Assembly: GCF_009812055.1 (NCBI RefSeq)
Contig: NZ_WQNH01000032.1
Coordinates: forward strand, 1-55,414
Direction: 5' to 3'
Length of the DNA: 55,414 nt
Source: Chelativorans xinjiangensis
Lineage (GTDB): Bacteria > Pseudomonadota > Alphaproteobacteria > Rhizobiales > Rhizobiaceae
Shown here: positions 23,471 through 32,897 of the stretch, piece by piece
Position numbering within the stretch: position 1 is the first letter of the stretch
How the letters are laid out: each line of letters starts with the position of its first letter
Position numbers and translations under genes: made by a program
Notes under the pieces: model-generated
Seen by the model: the letters and a program-made list of their open reading frames with translations, nothing else
The model's database searches: none
Told to the model about the DNA's origin: nothing

Positions 23471-24667
23471 ATGCGTACATGGCATTGCGAATGGCCGCGC
23501 GAGAACTGCGGCACCCGGTACAGCGCGCTTTTCACCAGTACCATCGGCAGCGGCGCGCTTTGTCTGGCTCTTGGACTGGCAACGATGACGACCTCGGCCT
23601 ACGGCATCGAGATGCGTCCGTTTGGCGAGACCGAGGACGGCACAGCGGTCGAGGAGTATACCCTGACCAACGAAAACGGGATAAGTGTCGGGTTCATCAC
23701 CTATGGCGGCATCGTCACCTCGATCAATGTGCCGGACCGCGACGGTAACACGGATAACGTTGTGCTCGGCTTCGACAACCTCGAAGACTACAGAACCAAG
23801 AACCCCTATTTCGGCACGATCACCGGCCGCTACGCCAACCGCATCGGCGGGGCGAGCTTCATGCTCGACGGCGAGACCTATACGCTGGCCGCCAATAACG
23901 GGCCGAACTCGCTGCACGGCGGCGAGACGGGCTTCGACAAGCAGGTCTGGAACGCACGCGAGGTTGAAACGGACGAGGGCGAGGCGCTCGAACTGGCCTA
24001 TGTGAGCCCGGACGGCGAGGAGGGCTATCCGGGCACGCTCGATGTCACAGTCGTCTACACGCTGACAAACGACGACGAACTGCGCGTCGACTACACGGCG
24101 ACAACCGACAAGCCGACTGTGGTCAACCTCACCAGCCACTCCTACTTCAACCTTGGCGGCGAAGGCACAGGCACGATCCTCGACCACGAGCTGATGCTGA
24201 ACGCCAGCCGGTATACCCCTGTCGATGAGACGCTGATCCCGACCGGAGAACTCGCCGAGGTCGCCGGCACCCCCTTCGACTTCCGCGAAGCGACGGTGAT
24301 CGGCGAGCGCGTTCGAGAGAACCATCAGCAGATCGTCTACGGCCGTGGATACGACCACAACTGGGTGCTCGACCGGCCGGACGACGACTCGCTGGTGCTG
24401 GCGGCGCGGCTCCACGACCCGGAAAGCGGCCGCATCATGGAGATCGAGACGACGGAGCCGGGGATCCAGTTCTACTCCGGCAATTTCCTAGATGCCACAC
24501 TCGTCGGGACCTCCGGGAACATCTACCGTCAGAGCGATGGCCTTGCCCTTGAAACGCAGCACTTCCCGGATTCGCCGAACAAGCCGGACTTCCCGTCGAC
24601 TGTGCTGCGTCCGGGCGAGACCTACGAAACCACAACCGTGCATCGCTTTCTGACTGACGGGAGCTGA
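23471..24667 (+). CDS. Exported aldose 1-epimerase (mutarotase)
   Basis: A 398-residue protein of the GalM family. It has the catalytic and binding residues in GPNSLHGG, LTSHSYFNLGG, GYDHNWVLD and LALETQHFPDSPN. An N-terminal extension of about 45 residues (ending MTTSAYGIEM) is hydrophobic and looks like a signal peptide, so interconversion of alpha and beta sugar anomers would happen in the periplasm. GGGAGGAG just upstream supports the start. Location ahead of a ribose-type ABC importer suggests it converts the sugar to the anomer the binding protein takes. Confidence 0.9.
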   Translation: MRTWHCEWPRENCGTRYSALFTSTIGSGALCLALGLATMTTSAYGIEMRPFGETEDGTAVEEYTLTNENGISVGFITYGGIVTSINVPDRDGNTDNVVLGFDNLEDYRTKNPYFGTITGRYANRIGGASFMLDGETYTLAANNGPNSLHGGETGFDKQVWNAREVETDEGEALELAYVSPDGEEGYPGTLDVTVVYTLTNDDELRVDYTATTDKPTVVNLTSHSYFNLGGEGTGTILDHELMLNASRYTPVDETLIPTGELAEVAGTPFDFREATVIGERVRENHQQIVYGRGYDHNWVLDRPDDDSLVLAARLHDPESGRIMEIETTEPGIQFYSGNFLDATLVGTSGNIYRQSDGLALETQHFPDSPNKPDFPSTVLRPGETYETTTVHRFLTDGS

Positions 24668-24672
24668 GGCGT

Positions 24673-24710
24673 GCCCCGTTCCACCCCCTGTCCAGGAAGG
24701 GGAGTGGGGC
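24673..24710 (+). terminator. GC-rich inverted repeat after the mutarotase gene
   Basis: GCCCC pairs with GGGGC across an imperfect inner stem (CCACCCC against GGGGAGTGG). There is no T-tract. It could attenuate transcription between the mutarotase and the ABC genes or stabilise mRNA ends. Confidence 0.35.
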
Positions 24711-24884
24711 CGTGCAGTTGCCCATGACCGCCGTCAATCCGGCTCGACGAGATGCTCTATTTACAGACGGTCGTTCTGGGTGAAAAGTATGACTTAGGGA
24801 GGAAACGCTTGGCACGCTAATGCAAAGCCAAGGCAGGAGTGTCCAAGGAGACGTCCGCCCTACCTATGCACTGGGAGGAAAGTC

Positions 24885-25967
24885 ATGAGACGCATCTTAC
24901 CGCTCGCAGCCTGCGCTGCGGCGCTCTCGCTTATCGCATCGAACGCCTCCGCACAGGTCGGCCTGCTCGAGCAGGCGGTCGGCGGCTATACCTTCGAGGA
25001 GGCCGCTCAGGAAGATCCGGATACGAAGGACTTCAATTCGGATGACGGGCGGCTCACCTTCGCCATTGTGACCCACACGGCCGGCAATGGCTTCTTCGAT
25101 CCGGCCTATGTCGGGGCCAAGGTTGCCGCCGATGCCTTCGGCATCAACCTTTTGATGCTCGGTTCCGAAGCGCCGGTGGACGATGTCCCGCGCCAGATCG
25201 AGATCCTGAATCAGATCATCCAGGATCCGACCATCGACGGGCTGATCCTCACCACGCCGCAAGCCGGGGCCTATGACGACATCGTCAAGACCATGCTCGA
25301 CCGTGGTGTTCCGGTCGCCACTACCAACTCTTTCGACCCGACGCTCTACAACCGATCGGACATCAGCCATACGGGCCAGCCCTCCTCGGCGGCTGCCATC
25401 GCAGGTGAGGCGATCGTCAACTGCCTGCAGGAGAAGGGGATCACCAGCGGGTCGATCATTTTGCCGTCCACCACGACGCTCGGCAATGTGGAGGTGAACG
25501 AGCGCGTAACCCATGCATTCGAGGCGGTGGTCGAGAGCCTCAACGAGGCGGGTATCCTCGACAACTTCACCGTCGACGCGGGACCTGAGAACATCGGCGT
25601 CGATGTCGATCCCAATAATCCGACAGCCTCCATCGTGACGCTGATCGAGTCTCGCGGCGATGTGGTCGGTGCTTTTGCCGGCAATGCCTTCGTCACAGTC
25701 TCGCTCGGCGACGCCATCGCACAGCTCGGCGACAATGGCGAGATCTGCGCCTTCGGTTTCGACCTCGGCCCCAAGCATCAGGAACTGATTGAGACAGAGG
25801 CGCTCACCGGTTCGCTTGGGCAGCAGCCTTTCCTGCAGGGCTTCTGGCCTGTGATGCAGCTCTACCTGGAGATCGACCGCAATGTCGCAGCTGCCAATCT
25901 CGACACGCGCGCCCAGCTTGTGACCAAGGAGACGGTCGGTCAGGTTGGCCAGCGCTACGAGAACTGA
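24885..25967 (+). CDS. Sugar ABC transporter periplasmic binding protein
   Basis: A 360-residue protein with a signal peptide cleaved after SNASA (residue 23). It has the ribose/galactose-type Peripla_BP_4 fold: FAIVTHTAGNGFFDPAYVGA near residue 65, IDGLILTTPQAGAYDDIV, PVATTNSFDP and GAFAGNAFVTVSLGDA. GGGAGGAAAG precedes the ATG. The two following genes are permease and ATPase of the same system. The sugar is not certain; context (mutarotase, lectin fragment downstream) would suit a galactose- or xylose-like monosaccharide. Confidence 0.9.
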   Translation: MRRILPLAACAAALSLIASNASAQVGLLEQAVGGYTFEEAAQEDPDTKDFNSDDGRLTFAIVTHTAGNGFFDPAYVGAKVAADAFGINLLMLGSEAPVDDVPRQIEILNQIIQDPTIDGLILTTPQAGAYDDIVKTMLDRGVPVATTNSFDPTLYNRSDISHTGQPSSAAAIAGEAIVNCLQEKGITSGSIILPSTTTLGNVEVNERVTHAFEAVVESLNEAGILDNFTVDAGPENIGVDVDPNNPTASIVTLIESRGDVVGAFAGNAFVTVSLGDAIAQLGDNGEICAFGFDLGPKHQELIETEALTGSLGQQPFLQGFWPVMQLYLEIDRNVAAANLDTRAQLVTKETVGQVGQRYEN

Positions 25968-26034
25968 GTCCGGCACCTGTGCTGCTGTCGGGCGGGGCGG
26001 TATCCCGTCCGCAGCGGCTGGGACCAGATGAAAG

Positions 26035-28326
26035 ATGACCGCAGCGACGAGTTCCGCCGTGAGCGCCCCTCTCACCCGCCGCCTGCCGCTCGAGCTGATC
26101 GGCGGATGGGAAGGTGGGCTGTTTGCTTTCATGGTCCTGCTCTATCTGGCAGGGGTCTACATCAATCCGGGTTTCTTCGGAACGACCGACGCGTTTGCTG
26201 CCGTGATGCGCGATGCCGCGCGCTTCGGTGTCATGGCCGTCGGCATGACCTTCGTCATCGTCAACAAGGATCTCGACCTTTCGGTCGGCTCAACGCTTGG
26301 CCTCGTCGCCACCGTATTCTCCATTGTCTTCGCTGAAACGCATATCGGCGCCGGCCTGGGGGCAGCGCTCTTCTTCGCGATCCTTGCCGGTCTCATGATT
26401 GGCCTCATCAACGGCGTCCTCGTTACCATGCTGCAGGTGCCATCCTTCATTGCCACGCTCACCATGCTGTTCATCGGGCGGGGACTCGTGCTCGGGATAA
26501 CCGGCGGCAAGACGATCTCCTTTGCCGGCAAGGCGCGCGACCATGAGTGGTTCTTCGCCATCGGCGAGCGCGGGGCGCTCGGCTTCAACAACCAGATACT
26601 CCTCCTCATCGTGGTCGCTCTCGTCGGCATGATCCTGCTCGGCAAGACGCGCTGGGGCTACGAGACCTATGCCACCGGGGGTAACGAGATGGCGGCCGGC
26701 TATGCCGGCATCTCCACCCGGCGCGCGCGCATGCGCGCCTATCTCCTGTCCGCATTCTGCGCGACGCTGGCCGGCCTCATGATGATCGCGCAGGACAAGG
26801 GCATGACCTCGCAATACGGCCAGGGCAACGAGCTGATCGTCATCGCCTCGGTCATCGTCGGCGGCGCTTCGATCCTCGGCGGGCGCGGCCGGGTTGTGGG
26901 CAGCGTGCTGGGTGCCGCACTTGTGGTCCTCATCGACAAGGTGCTGCGCGAAGGCGTGCCGACCACGCGGATCGTTCGGATCGGCGAGGTTGAGATGCAG
27001 GTGCAGGCGATGGCCCAACTTCCGCCGGGGGCAGTGCCGGCCTTCCTCGGCATGATCATGCTGATGGCCGTGCTGATCGAGCCGTGGGTGATCCGGCGCA
27101 AGCTCCTCCAGCGCGCCTGGGCGCGGCTCAGGGGGCGCCCCGTGCCGCGGCCGGTCGAGATCGGCGGCATCGCCATCGTCGGCACACAGACACGCGGCAC
27201 CGTTGCCGCCGACCGCGCCCTCAAAGGAGGGCTCGTGCGCCGCTTCTTCGCTCGGCGCGACGCGGCGGCGCTTATCCTCGCCGTCGTGCTCTGGCTGGTG
27301 GGGCTGTGGCTGCGCCCCGATTTCTGGGCCTCGATCGACAACACCTTCAACCTGATGCTGGCCTTCACCGAGGTCGGGCTGCTCTCAATCGGGCTTACGT
27401 TCGTCATCGCCAATGCAGACATAGACCTGTCCGTGGGTGCGGTGCTGGCAATGTCGGGCGCCGTCGCCGCCTTCATGATGCGCAACATGGGGGTCGATCC
27501 GTGGCTTGCCGTTCTGATGGCGCTATCGGCCGGCGCGCTGGCCGGCTGTATCAATGCGCTGATGACAGTGCGCTTCGGCCTGCCCGCCTTCGTTGCCACG
27601 CTCGCCATGTTCTACATGGCCCGCGGCATCGGCGCCTGGATCGTCGCCGGCCGCCAGCTTTCAGGCTTCCCCGAGGTGTTCAACCTGATCGGACGCAAGC
27701 TGATCGAGGCGCTGCGTCATTTCGGGCTGACACCGGCGCCGGACTCGTTGCTGTTCACGCTTAGCGCCGCACTCAGCGTGCAGACGCTGTTCGTAGCATG
27801 CCTCGCTGTGGCTGCCGGCATCGTGCTTGGCTACACGCCCATCGGCCAAAAGGTGCTTGCCACCGGCGGCAACCGGCGCGCCGCCGATTACGCCGGCATC
27901 AATACCGCACGCGTGCGCTTCACGAGCCTCGTCTTTTCGGGTCTGTGCGCGGCCATGGCAGGCGTGATCTACATCGCTTTCTTCCGCAGCTTCAATCCCG
28001 CTGCGGGGCAGTTGCGCGAGCTCGACGCCATTGCCGCGGTGATCATCGGCGGGGGCTCGATTTTCGGCGGCTATGGCAGCGTGCTGGGCTCGCTGGCGGG
28101 CGCTGCGGTGATCGCGCTCATCCGCGCGTTGCTTTCGCTGCAGATCATCACCGCCGAGGGACGCTCCTTCGTCATGCCGCAGCACTGGGTCAACGTCTTT
28201 GTCGGCCTCATCCTCATCATCGCGGTCTTGAGCGATATCTGGTTGCGCCAACAGGACCTTTTCGGCAGACTTCGGCGACGCGTGCGAAAGAGGCTCGGCC
28301 TGGCAAGGAAAGACGCCCATGCCTGA
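26035..28326 (+). CDS. Fused double-domain sugar ABC permease (RbsC type)
   Basis: A 763-residue protein made of two RbsC-like permease domains, residues about 20-350 and 390-740. Each has its own copy of the family signatures: FVIVNKDLDLSVGSTLGLVA and FVIANADIDLSVGAVLAMSG, then VTMLQVPSFIATLTMLF and ALMTVRFGLPAFVATLAMFY, then ATGGNEMAAGYAGIST and ATGGNRRAADYAGINT. RbsC-type importers normally use two identical 320-residue subunits. The domains are joined by a charged linker (RLRGRPVPRPVEIGG). So this chain can supply the whole membrane pore as a pseudo-heterodimer. It overlaps the ATPase gene by eight bases. Confidence 0.92.
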   Translation: MTAATSSAVSAPLTRRLPLELIGGWEGGLFAFMVLLYLAGVYINPGFFGTTDAFAAVMRDAARFGVMAVGMTFVIVNKDLDLSVGSTLGLVATVFSIVFAETHIGAGLGAALFFAILAGLMIGLINGVLVTMLQVPSFIATLTMLFIGRGLVLGITGGKTISFAGKARDHEWFFAIGERGALGFNNQILLLIVVALVGMILLGKTRWGYETYATGGNEMAAGYAGISTRRARMRAYLLSAFCATLAGLMMIAQDKGMTSQYGQGNELIVIASVIVGGASILGGRGRVVGSVLGAALVVLIDKVLREGVPTTRIVRIGEVEMQVQAMAQLPPGAVPAFLGMIMLMAVLIEPWVIRRKLLQRAWARLRGRPVPRPVEIGGIAIVGTQTRGTVAADRALKGGLVRRFFARRDAAALILAVVLWLVGLWLRPDFWASIDNTFNLMLAFTEVGLLSIGLTFVIANADIDLSVGAVLAMSGAVAAFMMRNMGVDPWLAVLMALSAGALAGCINALMTVRFGLPAFVATLAMFYMARGIGAWIVAGRQLSGFPEVFNLIGRKLIEALRHFGLTPAPDSLLFTLSAALSVQTLFVACLAVAAGIVLGYTPIGQKVLATGGNRRAADYAGINTARVRFTSLVFSGLCAAMAGVIYIAFFRSFNPAAGQLRELDAIAAVIIGGGSIFGGYGSVLGSLAGAAVIALIRALLSLQIITAEGRSFVMPQHWVNVFVGLILIIAVLSDIWLRQQDLFGRLRRRVRKRLGLARKDAHA

Positions 28327-29098
28327 GAAAACGCCCATCGTGGAAATGCGCGGCATCAGCAAATCGTTCGGACCGGTGCGCGCGCTGATCGATGTGGATC
28401 TGAAGCTCTATCCCGGCGAGATCCTCGGCCTCGTCGGCGACAATTCGGCCGGCAAATCGACGCTCATGAAGATCCTGACCGGCGCCTATCAGCGCGATGC
28501 CGGAGAGGTGCTGGTCGAAGGCAAGCCGGTTCATTTCCGTAATCCGCACGAAAGCCGCGATGCCGGCCTCGAGATGATCTACCAGGACTTCGCCCTGTGC
28601 GGGAACATGGATGTCGGCCAAAACATCTTCCTCGGCCGCTGGCCGCGGCGCGGCATTTTCGTCGACCGGCGCAAGATGTATCGGCAAGCCGACACCGTGC
28701 TGAAGCGTCTGAAGGTCGACGTCAACTCGGTCTATCAGAAGGTCGAGAGCCTGTCGGGCGGGCGCCAGCAATCCGTGGCGATCGCCCGCGCCATCTCTTT
28801 CGAGCCGCCCGTCGTCATCCTCGACGAGCCGACCGCCAATTTGTCAGTGACGGCGACCGAACGGCTTCTGGAAACGATGGTGGAACTGAAGCAGCAGGGC
28901 GTCGCGCAGATCATCATCTCGCACCGCCTGCAGGACATCTTTGCCGTCGGCGACCGCGTCATGGTTCTGAAGCGCGGCGAGAATGTCGGCGACCGCTACG
29001 TCAGGAATACCGACGAGCACGAAATACTGCGGATCATCGTCTCCGGCACACGCGAGACCGCGCTTGATGCCGACGAGGCGCTGGAAGCGGCGGTTTAA
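28319..29098 (+). CDS. Sugar ABC transporter ATPase, single nucleotide-binding domain
   Basis: A 259-residue ATPase. Walker A is GDNSAGKST, the signature is LSGGRQQ, Walker B is VVILDEPTA and the switch histidine is in IISHR. RbsA-type ATPases are usually tandem two-domain proteins of 500 residues; here there is only one domain, as in the FrcA/single-domain group, and it would dimerise on the fused permease. It starts within the permease gene (ATGCCTGAG at 28319), so translation is coupled. Confidence 0.92.
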   Translation: MPEKTPIVEMRGISKSFGPVRALIDVDLKLYPGEILGLVGDNSAGKSTLMKILTGAYQRDAGEVLVEGKPVHFRNPHESRDAGLEMIYQDFALCGNMDVGQNIFLGRWPRRGIFVDRRKMYRQADTVLKRLKVDVNSVYQKVESLSGGRQQSVAIARAISFEPPVVILDEPTANLSVTATERLLETMVELKQQGVAQIIISHRLQDIFAVGDRVMVLKRGENVGDRYVRNTDEHEILRIIVSGTRETALDADEALEAAV

Positions 29099-29291
29099 GC
29101 GAACGCCGCTGGAACCAACCCTGGGCGCCCGAGCCATAGGCGCGGCTCAGCACTGCCTCATTCCACTCAACCTGTAGGAAACTACAATACCAGTTCCTCT
29201 CTTTTTGCTTAACCTCAAATAGTCGGTGCGGTTCACCGTACATCCAGAGCAACGACCAAGTTCATCGAGTTATCTTCGAGAGGAGCGACCA

Positions 29292-29594
29292 ATGTGGCAT
29301 GGGAAAGTTGATGCTAGCTCGGAAAATGGGAAAGCAACGCTTGTGCATCTCAAAAAGGGAGAAGTCATCTCGATACTGGCCAAGGGCTGGGTAATTTTGA
29401 CGGCAAGCGTAGGTCGAGTTGGATTACGCGCTGGTATCCGCCAGACCCTACGACGCCTGGCCTCTCAAGTGGTCTTCGAAGACCTTGAGTATCGCGGTCA
29501 ATCCGCCGCTCTTCCTGACGGTCAACCCTATGGCGATCTCCGATCCCGGGAGGTCGATCTCTACTTTACGCAGCCTGTCGGGAAGGCTTTTTAG
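29292..29594 (+). pseudogene. Fragment resembling the N-terminus of PA-IL/LecA-type lectin
   Basis: After GAGAGGAG the frame begins MWHGKVDASSENGKATLVHL and KKGEVISILAKGWVIL. This follows the N-terminal pattern of the galactose-binding lectin PA-IL ('W.GEV.A..E.G..T......GDVI.I.A.GW'). After about residue 38 the sequence is unrelated to the lectin and runs convergently into the LysR gene. The calcium- and galactose-binding loop is absent, so it could not bind sugar. Confidence 0.4.
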
Positions 29595-30641
29595 GTTCTC
29601 GTCGCTGTAACTCAAAAGCCCGATCGAATTGCTGTTCATGATGACTTGTTCCGCGTTGCCGAAGGATAGGATTTCACAGGTCTGTGTCGGCGGCACGGCG
29701 CCGACATTCCGGAACAATTCTTCGAAGTAGGCGCGCACCGGCGTGCCGTGTGGCGCGACGATCCATTTCTCGTCCTGCAGGGTGGAGATGGAAACCGGTC
29801 GGGAGTGGCAGGGGTGGTCATGCCGGGCGACCAGAGTGAACTTCTCATCGTGGAGAAAGATTTCGCGAAGGTCATTGAACGGCGACGGGCCTCTAAGAAT
29901 CCCCACCATACAATCGATTTCCCTGCGCCGGAGCGCCTCTGCGAGCATGTTGTAGCTGCCCGGGACGGCCATCAGCCGCAAATCCGGATAACGGTCGGTC
30001 AGGGTTCCAAAGACCTTTGCCACTATGTTCTGTCCTGAAAACGGCAGCATCCCGACCGCCAGGCGGTCGATCAGGCCACGTTTCGTTTCCGGCTTGAACG
30101 TCGCTATGCCGTCCAATTCCTGAAGAAGCTCTTCGCGAAGTGCCGCAAGACGCCGTGCTTGCCCCGTCGCTTCGAGCCCATCGCGTCGTCTGTTGAAAAG
30201 TACCTGCTTTGAATACTGCGTGATGGCGGCGATCGACCGGCTGATCGCCGGCTGCGTCATATTCAGGTGAACGGATGCGGCCGAGGCGCTTCCGAGCCGC
30301 ACCACCGCCGCGACGGCATCAAGATGATGCCATCGCAGGAAAGCCCTGAGATTTGGACGGGGGCCGCCGGCGATGGCGATTTCATCTTCTGCTTTTTGAA
30401 TCAGTTTGAGTGCCGCCGAGCAGTGCTTCAGGGTGGCCTCGCCCCATGACGTGGGTTCGGTCCCGCTCCAGCCGCGCTGAAACAGAGCTATGCCCAGAGC
30501 TTTCTCGGCAGAGGCTATCGTCCGTGAAACAACGGGCTGGCTCGTGTTCAGTGTTCGCGCTGCCTGCTCAAAACTCCTGGTTCTTGCCACTGCGTCTATG
30601 ACGCGTACCTGCTTCAGTGCAATACGGGCTTCCTCTGCCAT
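29448..30641 (-). CDS. LysR-type regulator with two N-terminal HTH domains
   Basis: A 397-residue protein, about 90 residues longer than a normal LysR. Two winged-helix segments occur in a row: RSFEQAARTLNTSQPVVSRT at about residue 22 and GSASAASVHLNMTQPAISRS at about residue 116. The effector domain starts near residue 190 and is complete. Such tandem-HTH LysR proteins are known beside aromatic O-demethylation genes. It is divergent from the O-demethylase gene with 107 bases between, so it probably controls it in response to a methoxy-aromatic or its product. Confidence 0.88.
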   Translation of the reverse strand: MAEEARIALKQVRVIDAVARTRSFEQAARTLNTSQPVVSRTIASAEKALGIALFQRGWSGTEPTSWGEATLKHCSAALKLIQKAEDEIAIAGGPRPNLRAFLRWHHLDAVAAVVRLGSASAASVHLNMTQPAISRSIAAITQYSKQVLFNRRRDGLEATGQARRLAALREELLQELDGIATFKPETKRGLIDRLAVGMLPFSGQNIVAKVFGTLTDRYPDLRLMAVPGSYNMLAEALRRREIDCMVGILRGPSPFNDLREIFLHDEKFTLVARHDHPCHSRPVSISTLQDEKWIVAPHGTPVRAYFEELFRNVGAVPPTQTCEILSFGNAEQVIMNSNSIGLLSYSDENLKSLPDRLRKVEIDLPGSEIAIGLTVRKSGGLTAILKVFEDHLRGQAS

Positions 30642-30748
30642 GCACGAATATTACTGAAATGCGTATGGTTATTCAATATGAGCATATGCGAGCCCAGACT
30701 CTGGATGATAGGCATTTCGGCAGTGAAATTTCGGGAGGAGTCCGGGCG

Positions 30749-32122
30749 ATGGCCGACAAGTCACTAGAAGATAAGATCAAACGCGTCGGTAACCCGTCGC
30801 ACATGTTGCAGAATGCGCAGGTGGGCCCGTACGCCTTTCCCGTCCAGCCGCAATATACCAATTGGATGGAGGAGGTGCGTGCCTGGCATCACGGCGCTGT
30901 ACTGCTCAATCAGTCCTATCACATGACCGATCTTTACGTGCGCGGCCCTGATGCCGTCAGGTTGTTGGCGCATGTGGGGGTCAACAGCTTTGAGGGCTTC
31001 CGGCGCGACAAGGCCAAGCAGCTGGTCTGCTGCAATTACGACGGGTTCGTGATCGGCGACGGCATCGTCTTCGCGCTGGAGGATGACGAAATCCTCTATG
31101 TTGGAAGGCCGCCCCTTGCAAACTGGATTAAGTTTCAGGCGGAAACCGCCGGTTTCGATGTTCAGACCGTGCTTGACGTCCGTACCCTTGAGAATCCCGA
31201 CAAGCCGCGCAAGCTTTATCGATACGAGATTCAGGGCCCTCTCGCCATGGACATCCTCAACGAGGTCAACGAGGGCGGTCCGCTGGTCACCAAGTTCTTC
31301 AACATGGGGGAGATCACCATCGCCGGATGCCATGCGCGCACGCTCAGCCACGGGATGGGCGGTGCCAAGGGGCTCGAGATCTGGGGACCCATCGGCGACA
31401 CCGGGAAGGTCTACGATCGTTTGCTCGAAATCGGCGGGAAGTACGGCATGCTGCGCGCGGGCTCGCGGGCCTATTCCTGCGCCGCAATGGAATCAGGTTG
31501 GATTCCATCACCGCTGCCGGCGATCTATACCGGGGAAGCCATGCGTCCCTATCGTGAATGGCTTGGCGCGGACAGCTTCGAAGCGACGTGCTCGGTTGGC
31601 GGCAGCTTTCAGCCGGACAATGTAGAGGAGTTCTATCTCACACCCTGGGACCTCGACTACGGCCGCATTGTGAAGTTCGACCACGATTTCATAGGGCGTA
31701 AAGCGCTGGAGGAGATGGCGAGGCAAAGCCATCGCACCAAGGTCACGCTGGTCTGGGACAGGGCGGACGTGCTCAATATTTTCGGCGGCATGATGGATGA
31801 ATATCCCGGCCCTAAGCTGATGGAGCTGCCCGCCGGCCACTATGCCGCCCATCCCTATGATCAGGTGCTGCTTGATGGTCGTCAGGTCGGCCTGTCCACC
31901 TATCCTGTCTATTCGGCGAATGAGCGGGCGTGGATTTCACTCGCGATGGTACGGGCGGATTTGGCCGATCAGGAAACGAAAGTGTCGATCCTTTGGGGCG
32001 AGGCCAATGGCGGCACCAAGAAGCCGCATGTTGAGCGGCACGTGCAGATGCTGGTGGGCACCGAGGTACACCCCTGGCCGATCCACGAGGCGAGCCGGAA
32101 GCACTACCGGTCGCAAGTCTAG
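30749..32122 (+). CDS. LigM/DesA-like tetrahydrofolate-dependent O-demethylase (GcvT fold)
   Basis: A 457-residue member of the aminomethyltransferase family whose best known relatives, LigM and DesA, move the methyl group of vanillate, 3-O-methylgallate or syringate to tetrahydrofolate. Characteristic blocks are WHHGAVLLNQSYHMTDLYV, GWIPSPLPAIYTGEAMRPYR and DYGRIVKFDHDFIGRKALEE. The start at 30749 is set by GGGAGGAG eight bases upstream; the longer frame would run into the promoter. It may act on lignin-derived aromatics or another methoxylated compound. No folate-recycling genes are beside it. Confidence 0.85.
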   Translation: MADKSLEDKIKRVGNPSHMLQNAQVGPYAFPVQPQYTNWMEEVRAWHHGAVLLNQSYHMTDLYVRGPDAVRLLAHVGVNSFEGFRRDKAKQLVCCNYDGFVIGDGIVFALEDDEILYVGRPPLANWIKFQAETAGFDVQTVLDVRTLENPDKPRKLYRYEIQGPLAMDILNEVNEGGPLVTKFFNMGEITIAGCHARTLSHGMGGAKGLEIWGPIGDTGKVYDRLLEIGGKYGMLRAGSRAYSCAAMESGWIPSPLPAIYTGEAMRPYREWLGADSFEATCSVGGSFQPDNVEEFYLTPWDLDYGRIVKFDHDFIGRKALEEMARQSHRTKVTLVWDRADVLNIFGGMMDEYPGPKLMELPAGHYAAHPYDQVLLDGRQVGLSTYPVYSANERAWISLAMVRADLADQETKVSILWGEANGGTKKPHVERHVQMLVGTEVHPWPIHEASRKHYRSQV

Positions 32123-32184
32123 GCTGCCAACCGCGGACGCAACCGGATGCTCTCGCTCCCTGGCAGAGGGTGGATAAGGCGGCA

Positions 32185-32316
32185 GGAAGCTGCGCGCGCT
32201 GATTGGCGGCTCTGTCGCCCGGTAGCAAGCGCGGCGAGGTGCATGCCGAGCTACGCGGCGAGTTGATGGCCATTCTCGACTTCGAAGGAGCAGTCCGCGC
32301 GGCCTCAAGTCCAAAC
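32185..32316 (+). pseudogene. Serine recombinase C-terminal relic
   Basis: LRALI in one frame and GSKRGEVHAELRGELMAILDF in another match the end of large serine recombinases ('LI..V.L.PG.KRGEVHAELRGELAAILDF'). The catalytic domain is absent. The gap to the next gene holds nothing else recognisable. Confidence 0.45.
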
Positions 32317-32429
32317 GCTTTCCGGTGTTACGACCTCGAAGGGTACGACCCGCTGGACAATGGAGTGCTCCTGGCGCTCTCCGGTCAGGTTCAGCATGAC
32401 GTCGATCAGTTCGTTGCGACAGCATCGCT

Positions 32430-32897
32430 GTGTTCTCCGAGCCGCGTGAGCTACACATCGAGCCGCACCCGGAAGACTGGGTGGAGACGCTGCAGCCGTC
32501 GGTCGACTTGATCCGCACGGTCAACAGCCCGCGCGTCAAGTTCCTCTACTGCTCGCCGCACACTTTCTATTTCGGTGACGACACGAAGGCGATGCTGCGC
32601 GAATGTGCCGACGTTCTGGCTCATGTCCATGTCGCCGATACGTTCAACCACAAGGCCTCTTCCGGGTTGCGGTATATCGTAAACCCGCCCGGATCGGCTG
32701 CGCGCATGCACCAGCATCTCGATATAGGACAAGGTGAGGTGCCCTGGGACGAGTTCTTCGGCACGCTCGCGGAGATCGGCTTCGACGGCATCATGACCTC
32801 ATGCGTCTTCACCTGGGAGGAGCGCGCCGACCAGTCCGGACGCTATATGCGCGAGAGCATGCAGAACTATGTCGACAAGTACTGGCGGGCGAAATGA
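32430..32897 (+). pseudogene. Sugar phosphate isomerase/epimerase, C-terminal part only
   Basis: The 155 codons begin in the middle of a TIM-barrel AP-endonuclease-2-type protein: [56 protein letters not shown]. The first half, with the initial metal ligands, is missing because the recombinase relic precedes it. Relatives act in inositol or related cyclitol catabolism. Confidence 0.65.

Noticed and set aside
24897-26132. 411-codon minus-strand open frame
   Set aside because: Antisense to the sugar-binding protein, whose signal peptide, fold motifs and ribosome binding site are clear.
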